Shown piece by piece: positions 1 to 5,669 of a stretch of 5,669 bases of DNA (positions are counted from its first letter, which is position 1; each line of letters opens with the position of its first letter). The DNA is from VBDM01 sp035317085. Its GTDB lineage: Bacteria > Pseudomonadota > Gammaproteobacteria > Burkholderiales > SG8-39. The position numbers were made by a program, and so were the translations under genes. The DNA lies in contig DATHHS010000218.1 of NCBI GenBank assembly GCA_035317085.1, positions 1 through 5,669 on the forward strand, written 5' to 3'. The notes under the pieces were generated by a model, which was not told the DNA's origin, did no database searches, and worked only from the letters and a program-made list of their open reading frames with translations.

Positions 1-727
1 TATCTTCGAGCGCCTTGCGCCGGGGTACCAGCTATTGCCCGGGATCGTTCGCAATCGGCTGGTCGCGCCGCTCAGTCATGCCCTGCCTTACGGCTTTCGC
101 CGCGCGAAGACCGCGCTTATCAATCTCAATATCGAAGACTGGCGCGAGCGTTACGTGCGCTGGTTTGGCGCTCTCAGCCGGCGCGAGCGCAATGCGTTGT
201 CGGTATTGAAGTTGAACGGCACACCGGTGTCGAATATTCCGCCGTTCGACGCGGAACCGCGCAACAGCTCGCTGCGGCGCATTCTTTACTTCGACCAGAC
301 CAGCTGGCTTCCGGACAATCTGCTCGAGCGCGCAGACCGCATGACTATGGCCGCCTCGATCGAGGCGCGCGTTCCATTCCTCGATCACCAACTGGCCGCC
401 TTCGTTTCGTCGCTGCCGGACAACTTCCGGGTCAGAGGCCTGCGCAGCAAGTGGATATTGCGGGAAGCGGGCAAGCAGCTCCTCCCGGAGCGCATCCTGA
501 AACGGCCAAAAGTGGGTTTCCGCGTACCGATCAATCAATGGTTTCGCGGCAAGATGCGCGACTACCTGCTCGATCACCTCCAGAGCCCATCGTCGACCAC
601 CCGGGCCTATTACGATGCCCGGGCCCTGGACCACGTGCTGACCGAGCACCTGGATGGCAGGCAGAACCACGAAAAGCTGCTGTGGGCGTTGCTGAATCTC
701 GAAATCTGGCATCGACAATATGCCTGA
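1..727 (+). CDS. Asparagine synthetase-type amidotransferase, C-terminal part (5' end outside window)
   Basis: The frame is open from position 2 to the TGA at 725-727, giving 241 residues; the N-terminal glutaminase domain and the ATP pyrophosphatase loop lie upstream of the window. What is visible is the C-terminal half of the asparagine synthase domain. A stretch at about 288-400 reads YFDQTSWLPDNLL, then ADRMTMA, then EARVPFLDH, the family's most recognisable block. After it come the 'K-x-I-L-R' segment near 450, 'KVGFRVPINQW' near 508-543, and a family-typical end 'LLNLEIWHRQYA'. Family knowledge: these enzymes use glutamine-derived ammonia and ATP to amidate a carboxylate. In polysaccharide loci the acceptor is thought to be a sugar acid or another glycan precursor rather than aspartate. 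Context (GT4 and heparinase-like genes directly downstream) favours such a role, possibly the exosortase-A-associated amidotransferase subgroup. Housekeeping AsnB cannot be excluded from this fragment. Confidence 0.9.
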   Translation, partial: IFERLAPGYQLLPGIVRNRLVAPLSHALPYGFRRAKTALINLNIEDWRERYVRWFGALSRRERNALSVLKLNGTPVSNIPPFDAEPRNSSLRRILYFDQTSWLPDNLLERADRMTMAASIEARVPFLDHQLAAFVSSLPDNFRVRGLRSKWILREAGKQLLPERILKRPKVGFRVPINQWFRGKMRDYLLDHLQSPSSTTRAYYDARALDHVLTEHLDGRQNHEKLLWALLNLEIWHRQYA

Positions 728-741
728 ACGATGACGCAAGC

Positions 742-1830
742 ATGACCAAGCGCAAGATCGTCTTGTTCAGTCCGTCCCTGGATGCTGTCAGCGGCGTGTC
801 GACTCATGTGCGGATGCTGTTTGCTTCCGATCTGGCGCGAGACTACGAGTTGCTGCATTTCCAGGTCGGCAGCGAAGGGCGCCGGGAGAATGCGCTGCAG
901 AAGTTGATGCGGTTCACGCTCAGCCCTCTCCATCTCGCGCTGTTCCTGCTGCGAACCGGAGTCGATGTGGTTCATATCAACGCTTCTCTCGACTTGAAAG
1001 CGTATTGGCGGGATCTCGCCTATTCGATCGTCGCCAGACTGCTCGGCCGGCGCGTCGTAAACCAAATTCACGGCGGAGCGATGCCTCAGGATTTCTTTCG
1101 GGGAAATGCGTTTCTGACCTGGGTCTTGCGGCGCTTCCTCGTTTCGAGCGACGTCGTCACCGTCCTCTCCGGTGCGGAGTTGGCCGCCTACCGGGCATTC
1201 GATGCTCGCATAAAGGTCCATCTGGTTCCCAACGCCATCGATCCGGTGGGGCTTGCCGATCAACCGCGTTCCTACAACACCGACAGACCCCTGAGCTTGG
1301 TGTACGTTGGCCGGCTGGTGCGAACCAAAGGGCTGTTCGAGCTCATCGAGGCTTTGAAGCAACTGAAACGCGCCGGACGCGAGTTCAGGTTTTCCATAGC
1401 CGGAGGAGGGCCGGACCAAGCCGAATTGATAGCCGCAACGGAAAGGGCGGATCTCAAGGATCGCGTGCAGTTTCTCGGCAGCGTGTTCGCTGCGGAAAAA
1501 TGCCGGCTCTGGCTCGAATCGGATCTGTTTGTGTTGCCCACATACACGGAAGGGCTCCCGTATTCCCTGCTGGAAGCGATGGCGGCCGGCTGCGTTCCGA
1601 TAGCCACGTCGGTCGCCGCGATTCCCGATGTGATGCGGGACGGGGAACACGGCCTGCTTGTGCCGGTGAAGAACCCGGGAGCGCTGGCGAGCGCCGTTGC
1701 CGCTCTCGACGACGACCGCGAAGGCCTGGTACGAATGGCCAGGGCTGCCAGGCGACGGGTGATCGAGCAGTACACGGTGGCGCGCCTCGCGGACGACTTC
1801 CACAAACTCTACGACGGCTGCCTCGCATGA
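742..1830 (+). CDS. GT4-family glycosyltransferase (GT-B fold)
   Basis: This 362-residue protein probably transfers a sugar from a nucleotide-sugar donor to a lipid-linked or growing glycan at the cytoplasmic face of the inner membrane. Length is normal for the family. The N-terminal domain begins with a beta strand KIVLFSPS and a glycine/serine loop SGVSTH (residues 17-22), and HGG at 110-112 fits the acceptor-side region. The C-terminal GT4 domain starts near LVYVGRLVRTKG (R191 and K196 fit the donor-phosphate-binding pair), followed by IAGGGP (219-224). The E-x7-E signature is E270-G-L-P-Y-S-L-L-E278. The start at 742 is chosen because it gives a standard GT-B N-terminus; the only upstream in-frame ATG seen (451) lies deep inside the preceding gene. 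There is no strong Shine-Dalgarno, so translation is probably coupled to the gene 14 bp upstream. The donor and acceptor sugars cannot be told from sequence. Confidence 0.93.
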   Translation: MTKRKIVLFSPSLDAVSGVSTHVRMLFASDLARDYELLHFQVGSEGRRENALQKLMRFTLSPLHLALFLLRTGVDVVHINASLDLKAYWRDLAYSIVARLLGRRVVNQIHGGAMPQDFFRGNAFLTWVLRRFLVSSDVVTVLSGAELAAYRAFDARIKVHLVPNAIDPVGLADQPRSYNTDRPLSLVYVGRLVRTKGLFELIEALKQLKRAGREFRFSIAGGGPDQAELIAATERADLKDRVQFLGSVFAAEKCRLWLESDLFVLPTYTEGLPYSLLEAMAAGCVPIATSVAAIPDVMRDGEHGLLVPVKNPGALASAVAALDDDREGLVRMARAARRRVIEQYTVARLADDFHKLYDGCLA

Positions 1831-3824
1831 GCGCCGCTCTCGCATGGAAATTGAATCGCCTCAAGCTCATGGGGCCTGCCGAGATCTGCTGGCGCGCGCG
1901 CAAAGGCGTTGCGGCCGCGCTTGAACGCCGGGGTTTCGGTCTGGCTAACGATGTCGGCGCCGGAGCGAGCGCTGCCGGCTCTGCGTGGGTTGCGGCTTTG
2001 CCGATGGACCTTCACGCCGCTCCGTATGTCGAGGCGGCCGAGCGTCTTCTCTCAGGGCGTTGGGACTTGCTTTCCTTGCGTGATTGCCCGCTCGGTTTTC
2101 CGCCGCGCTGGAATCGCGATCCCAAAACCGGCGTGGAGGCACCGCTCGATTTCGGCAAGGGTATCGATTACCGCGACGAACGCGTCGCCGGTGATATCAA
2201 GTATCTCTGGGAGTTGAACCGCCACCTGGAACTGGTGACCTTGGCGCAGGCGTGGCATCTCACGCGCAAGCCGCGCTTTGCCGAAGCCGCGCGCTCCCTG
2301 CTTCTGTCCTGGCTGGATCAATGCCCGTATCCCCGGGGTCCGCATTGGACCAGCTCTCTCGAATCGGGGATACGCATCGTCAATTGGGCCTGTGCCTGGC
2401 ACCTGCTGGGCGGCGAGGCTTCACGGCTATTCGCGGGCAAGGAGGGCCAGGCGTTCCGGCGCCGCTGGCTGGTCGCGATTTACCAACACTGCCATTTCAT
2501 ATCGCACAATTTGTCCCGCCACTCTTCCGCGAACAATCACTTGTTCGGAGAGTTGATGGGACTGTTCGTGGCCTCGGTAACCTGGCCGCGCTGGAGGGAG
2601 TCCCTGCGCTGGCAGGAGGCTGCGCGCCGCGAACTGGAAGCGGAGGCAACAAGGCAGAACGCCGCCGACGGCACCAACCGCGAACAGGCGTTCTGGTATC
2701 ACCACGAAGTGGCCGACATGATGATCTTGTGCCTGCTCTTCGGGCGGGCGAACCGGGTCGATTTTTCCGGCCGGTTTGCGAAGAGGCTCGAATCGATGCT
2801 CGAATTCATCGCCGCCGTCATGGATGCGGGCGGACACGTACCCATGATCGGCGACGCCGACGACGCCGTGATGGTACGTTTTTCCCGCGAGCCGGAGTTC
2901 TGTCCCTATCGGTCTCTCCTTTCCACCGGTGCGGTACTGTTCGATCGCGGAGACTTCAAGGCCAAAGCGGGGCGCTTCGACGAGAAGAGTCGCTGGCTTC
3001 TGGGCGATGCGGCTTCAGAGCGATTCGGCGCCTTGAGTGTTGCGACTGCGAAACCTGCCAGGTTGGTGTTCCCCGAGGGCGGGTACTACGTTCTGGGGCA
3101 GGACTTCGGTACGCCCCGCGAGGTGAAGACTGTGGTGGATGCGGGGCCCCTGGGGTACCTGTCCATCGCCGCACACGGGCACGCGGACGCACTGGCTTTC
3201 ACCTTGTCCGCCGGCGGCCACGAAATCCTGGTTGACCCCGGCACCTACGCCTATCACTGCCAGAAACGCTGGCGCGATTATTTTCGTGGAACCTCGGCGC
3301 ACAACACCTTGCGCGTGGATGGGGAGGAACAGTCCGTGCCCGGAGGGAATTTCATGTGGCTCGCGCATGCCCGGGCCCGGTGCGAGCATTTCGAGTCCGG
3401 GGCGGAGCGGGATGCATTCGAAGGCGTGCACGACGGCTATCTGCGCCTGGACGATCCGGTACGCCACCGCCGGCGGATCGAATTCGACAAACGCAACACG
3501 CGCATCGAGGTCAGGGACACGTTGGAATGCCGCGAGGAGCATTTCGTGGAACTCCATTGGCATCTGGCGGAAGGCTGCGAGGCGCGGGTTTCCGGTCATG
3601 CGGTGGAGCTTGATCGCGCGAACCTGCGCATAAGAGTCGAGTGTCCAAGCGAGCTGGGTACGCCGGAAGTAGTCGCCGGCCGGGATGATCCACCGCTCGG
3701 TTGGATTTCGCGGCGCCTGGACGAAAAAACGCCGTCGCCGACGATCGTTTGCAGGGGACGCATATCGGGCGGCGCAAACCTGGTTACGGCAGTCACGATC
3801 GCGATCGGCGCAACGGGCGGATAG
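1827..3824 (+). CDS. Heparinase II/III-family protein (putative polysaccharide lyase)
   Basis: This is a 665-residue protein with the two-part architecture of heparinase II/III proteins. A helical toroid domain covers roughly residues 30-370 and a beta-sandwich Hepar_II_III domain roughly 410-640. Visible motifs are SSANNHLFGE (233-242), EQAFWYHHE (286-294), GDADD (342-346), HGHADALAF (450-458), DPGTYAYH (470-477) and FRGTSAHNT (486-494). In characterised PL12-type heparinase III enzymes an Asn, a Tyr and a His act in beta-elimination of uronic-acid glycans. N237, Y291 and H450 are the candidates here, with H492 and R487 also in conserved positions. The N-terminus (MSAALAWKLNRLKLMG) is basic but has no long hydrophobic core, so I see no classical signal peptide. 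The start overlaps the glycosyltransferase stop as ATGA (1827-1830), implying translational coupling. Likely role: trimming, editing or turnover of the polymer made by this locus; the substrate is unknown. Confidence 0.92.
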   Translation: MSAALAWKLNRLKLMGPAEICWRARKGVAAALERRGFGLANDVGAGASAAGSAWVAALPMDLHAAPYVEAAERLLSGRWDLLSLRDCPLGFPPRWNRDPKTGVEAPLDFGKGIDYRDERVAGDIKYLWELNRHLELVTLAQAWHLTRKPRFAEAARSLLLSWLDQCPYPRGPHWTSSLESGIRIVNWACAWHLLGGEASRLFAGKEGQAFRRRWLVAIYQHCHFISHNLSRHSSANNHLFGELMGLFVASVTWPRWRESLRWQEAARRELEAEATRQNAADGTNREQAFWYHHEVADMMILCLLFGRANRVDFSGRFAKRLESMLEFIAAVMDAGGHVPMIGDADDAVMVRFSREPEFCPYRSLLSTGAVLFDRGDFKAKAGRFDEKSRWLLGDAASERFGALSVATAKPARLVFPEGGYYVLGQDFGTPREVKTVVDAGPLGYLSIAAHGHADALAFTLSAGGHEILVDPGTYAYHCQKRWRDYFRGTSAHNTLRVDGEEQSVPGGNFMWLAHARARCEHFESGAERDAFEGVHDGYLRLDDPVRHRRRIEFDKRNTRIEVRDTLECREEHFVELHWHLAEGCEARVSGHAVELDRANLRIRVECPSELGTPEVVAGRDDPPLGWISRRLDEKTPSPTIVCRGRISGGANLVTAVTIAIGATGG

Positions 3825-3831
3825 AAATCAA

Positions 3832-4683
3832 ATGCTCGGAACAACACTGGACTATTTCGTGCTGCGCGGCTTCGCGCACAAACGAAACCTTGCGACGGAA
3901 GAGCAACTGGATGAGCTCTTCAGTCAGGTTCCGGCCGGATCGCTCGAAGAGGAGATGCCGAAATTTCGCAAACTCCTCGACCGGTTCGAGGGACATCTTC
4001 CGGTCGATCACAGGCTGCGCTACCTGGACATGGGGTGCGGCACGGGCGGGTTGACGCTCGCGTTTGCAGGGCTCGGGGTCAAGCGCATCACGGGCGTGGA
4101 TTTCCTGCCGCGGAATATCGAAAGGGCCCAGGCTCATGCCAGGCAGGCCGGGGCGGATCGGGGGGTGCAGTTCATTTGCCGCGATTTGCGCGCATGGGCT
4201 CCCGAGGAAAAATATGACGTGTTGTTGTCATTCGACGCGCTCGAACACATCGAGGATCCTCGGGCGTTTCTGCGAAAAATGTCGGACTTCATCGCGCCCG
4301 GCGGTGTCGCGGTGCTCGCTTTCGGACCGCTATTTCATTCTCCGTTCGGCGACCACATGCAGGATTTTTTCCGGCTCCAAATTCCCTGGCGCGGAATCCT
4401 GTTCTCGGAGCAAGCCGTGCTGCGTGTCCGCAGGGAATGTTTCCGCTCTACCGACCCGGCAAAGGGCTACCGGGAAATCGCCGGGGGGCTGAACCTGATG
4501 CGGTATTCGGAGTTTTTGAAGGATGTCCGCGAGACCGGCTGGGAATTCGATTATCTGGGCGTCAATACATTCCTGAAACGGCTGCCGCTGCTTCGATTCC
4601 TTTCCGACACGTTCATGCGCCTTCCGGTAGTGCGGGACTATTTCGTGCACAACGTTTACGCCGTCTTACGCCGGGCGGCCTGA
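3832..4683 (+). CDS. Class I SAM-dependent methyltransferase
   Basis: This 283-residue protein has a Rossmann-type methyltransferase domain at roughly residues 60-170. Motif I is YLDMGCGTGG (64-73), binding S-adenosylmethionine. The acidic residue ending strand beta2 is D90 in ITGVDF, and the ribose-binding step fits. The post-motif region is YDVLLSFDALEHIEDP (128-143), a pattern typical of the Methyltransf_11/23 group. The C-terminal 110 residues (FSEQAVLRVRRE, then GGLNLMRYSEFLKDV) resemble the tail of methyltransferases found in LPS and O-antigen loci. It starts 7 bp after the heparinase-like gene, and the spacing puts it in the same transcript. The ATG at 3832 is preferred because upstream in-frame codons lie inside the previous gene; no strong Shine-Dalgarno is visible. 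It may methylate a sugar hydroxyl or cap a glycan end, but the acceptor is not predictable and a small-molecule substrate remains possible. Confidence 0.9.
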   Translation: MLGTTLDYFVLRGFAHKRNLATEEQLDELFSQVPAGSLEEEMPKFRKLLDRFEGHLPVDHRLRYLDMGCGTGGLTLAFAGLGVKRITGVDFLPRNIERAQAHARQAGADRGVQFICRDLRAWAPEEKYDVLLSFDALEHIEDPRAFLRKMSDFIAPGGVAVLAFGPLFHSPFGDHMQDFFRLQIPWRGILFSEQAVLRVRRECFRSTDPAKGYREIAGGLNLMRYSEFLKDVRETGWEFDYLGVNTFLKRLPLLRFLSDTFMRLPVVRDYFVHNVYAVLRRAA

Positions 4684-4719
4684 CGCCGACGGCACTGGGT
4701 GAGCCGAACGGACTACGCG

Positions 4720-4791
4720 CTCCCGGGAGACAAGGGCTGAGATTGAACCGCTATAAGCCATCCTGAGCGCAGGTTTCTTCATTCCCGGGAA
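4720..4791. repeat. Two copies of a CCCGGG-centred palindrome
   Basis: CTCCCGGGAG (4720-4729) and TTCCCGGGAA (4782-4791) are each perfect 10-bp palindromes sharing the core TCCCGGGA. Their centres are 62 bp apart. The shorter CCCGGG hexamer recurs several times inside coding regions of this window, so the core alone is not special. The full 8-mer was noticed only in this gap. The second copy overlaps the likely ribosome binding site of the downstream gene. A pair of operator half-sites is conceivable, but chance in GC-rich DNA is equally plausible. Confidence 0.35.
4787..4791 (+). promoter_or_regulatory. Ribosome binding site of the MBL-fold gene
   Basis: GGGAA lies 4 bp before the ATG at 4796, with the GGGA core 5 bp away. 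It is the clearest Shine-Dalgarno-like element in the window and supports this ATG as the start. It sits within the second TCCCGGGA palindrome. Confidence 0.5.
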
Positions 4792-4795
4792 CTTC

Positions 4796-5669
4796 ATGCA
4801 GCTCGGATTCGAAACGATCGGAAACGCCACGCTCATCGCCTTTGATGGGCGACCGGTGCTCGCCACCGACCCGTGGATCGCTGGCGCTCCCTATTTCGGC
4901 AGCTGGGGGCTGTCGCACGCGATTCCGCCGGAGCAGATGGCGGCGATCAAGAGTTCGGAGTACATCTGGTTCTCCCACGGCCACCCGGATCATCTGAATG
5001 GCGATTCGCTGGCGCTGCTCCGTGATCGCCGGATTCTGCTGCCGGCCCATGTAGGAGGACGAATCCGGAAAGACCTCGAAGCCCGCGGTCACCAGGTGCG
5101 CGAGCTGCCGGTCGCCGAATGGGTGCGGCTCTCGGAGCGCATCCGCGTCATGTGCCTGCCCGACTACAACCAGGATGCCGTGTTGCTGGTGGAGATGGGA
5201 GACGCGCTGCTCGTCAATGCCAACGATGCCTCGGGGCTCGGCTGGATGTCGCTCATTACCCGGCTGATCAGGAAATACAAGCGCTCATTCCTGCTCCGCC
5301 TCACGGGTTTCAATGACGCCGACATGATGAATTTCTTTGACGAAGCCGGAAACCGCATCCCCTCGTCGGGCCTGCAGAGAATACGCGCCGGCGTGCCGCT
5401 CGGCCCGGCGGTGGCGAGGCTGGCCGAATCCTTCGGCGTGACGTACTTCGTGCCGTTCAGTTCCATGCACCGCTACCAGCGCGAGGACAGCGTGTGGGCG
5501 AACGAATGCACCACTGCAGCCGAAGCGCACGCCGTGGGATTCGACTCGAAGCGATGCGCGATCCTGCCCGCTTTTGTGCGATACGACCTGCTGGCGGATA
5601 GCGTGACGCGGATCGATCCGCACCCCGAGCCTGCGGCGGTCCTGTCTGCGCGGGACTTCGGCGACGACT
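4796..5669 (+). CDS. MBL-fold metallohydrolase-like protein, UlaG/CMAH-like (3' end outside window)
   Basis: The frame runs from the ATG at 4796 to the window edge without a stop, giving 291 residues of an incomplete protein. The N-terminal strand pattern MQLGFETIGNATLIAF leads to TDPWIAGAPYFGSW (DPW at 25-27) and then to the metal-binding signature SHGHPDHL (60-67: H61, H63, D65, H66), an H-x-H-x-D-H motif. Further on, LVNANDASG (N143, D144) fits the later metal-ligand strand. A segment SSMHRYQREDSVWAN (from about 5458) recalls MBL proteins related to UlaG and to the non-Rieske part of CMP-N-acetylneuraminate hydroxylase. No Rieske Cys/His pair (C-x-H ... C-x2-H) is visible in the part present. 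Known relatives include lactonases and hydrolases, but members in glycan loci have no settled function. It could hydrolyse or oxidise a sugar or nucleotide-sugar; this is inference from context only. Same strand as the upstream operon, after a 112-bp gap. Confidence 0.85.
   Translation, partial: MQLGFETIGNATLIAFDGRPVLATDPWIAGAPYFGSWGLSHAIPPEQMAAIKSSEYIWFSHGHPDHLNGDSLALLRDRRILLPAHVGGRIRKDLEARGHQVRELPVAEWVRLSERIRVMCLPDYNQDAVLLVEMGDALLVNANDASGLGWMSLITRLIRKYKRSFLLRLTGFNDADMMNFFDEAGNRIPSSGLQRIRAGVPLGPAVARLAESFGVTYFVPFSSMHRYQREDSVWANECTTAAEAHAVGFDSKRCAILPAFVRYDLLADSVTRIDPHPEPAAVLSARDFGDD

Larger units (their letters stand above)
4684..4795. other. 112-bp intergenic gap between methyltransferase and MBL-fold gene
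   Basis: This is the only substantial non-coding stretch in the window. I find no GC-rich hairpin followed by a T-run, so there is no convincing intrinsic terminator. There is no well-spaced -35/-10 pair. TATAAG at 4752-4757 resembles a -10 box but lacks a good TTGACA-like partner 16-18 bp upstream. The gap carries two copies of the palindrome TCCCGGGA, annotated separately. The following gene may either be read through from the upstream operon or have its own promoter here. Confidence 0.6.

Noticed and set aside
600..625. Direct repeat of CCCGGGCC (600-607 and 618-625)
   Set aside because: It lies inside the amidotransferase gene and follows from Arg-Ala codons in both places; no sign of a functional repeat.
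451..741. Upstream extension of the glycosyltransferase frame to an ATG at 451
   Set aside because: It would overlap the amidotransferase C-terminus by about 280 bp, and its translation is low-complexity without GT-B features. The domain starts naturally at 742.
1005..1826. Upstream extension of the heparinase-like frame through the glycosyltransferase gene
   Set aside because: The added translation is arginine- and serine-rich shadow sequence; the family N-terminus begins at the ATG at 1827, which overlaps the preceding stop.
610..1845. Long open frame on the minus strand (about 411 codons), and another at 32-739
   Set aside because: Both lie opposite well-supported genes with clear family motifs. 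Their translations are rich in R, P, A, Q and H with no recognisable domain, as expected for antisense shadows in GC-rich DNA.
4660..4693. Possible terminator hairpin GCCGTC ... GACGGC at the end of the methyltransferase gene
   Set aside because: The stem is only 6 bp with a 22-base loop, mostly inside the coding sequence, and no T-run follows.
4744..4757. TTGAAC and TATAAG as a -35/-10 promoter pair
   Set aside because: The two hexamers are only 2 bp apart, far from the 16-18 bp needed.

Overview
The window is a GC-rich, densely coding stretch with every gene on the + strand. It looks like the inside of a cell-surface polysaccharide or exopolysaccharide biosynthesis locus from a Gram-negative bacterium. 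A proteobacterium is my best guess from gene content and GC richness, but the sequence does not fix the taxon. There are no RNA genes, insertion sequences or CRISPR arrays.

Layout: (1) positions 1-727 hold the 3' third of an asparagine-synthetase-type amidotransferase gene whose start lies outside the window. (2) 742-1830 encode a GT4-family glycosyltransferase. (3) 1827-3824 encode a heparinase II/III-family protein with its presumed catalytic residues intact and no obvious signal peptide. (4) 3832-4683 encode a class I SAM-dependent methyltransferase. (5) After a 112-bp gap, 4796 to the window end encodes the N-terminal 291 residues of a metallo-beta-lactamase-fold protein of the UlaG / CMP-Neu5Ac hydroxylase-like type. 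Its reading frame is still open at the right edge.

The first four genes are very tightly packed: a 14-bp gap, a 4-bp ATGA overlap and a 7-bp gap. They are most likely one transcript with translational coupling. Together they suggest a sugar-polymer pathway: amidation of a sugar carboxylate or similar group, transfer of a sugar residue, cleavage or editing of a uronic-acid-containing polymer, and methylation of a sugar or end group. Amidotransferase, GT4 and heparinase-like genes occur together in exosortase A (XrtA/PEP-CTERM) type exopolysaccharide loci. That makes such a locus a good hypothesis, but no exosortase or chain-length gene is visible here to prove it.

The least explained parts are the MBL-fold protein, the assembly-operon heparinase, and a pair of identical 8-bp palindromes in the only real intergenic gap. 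I see no clear evidence for a wholly new system; the findings are modest.
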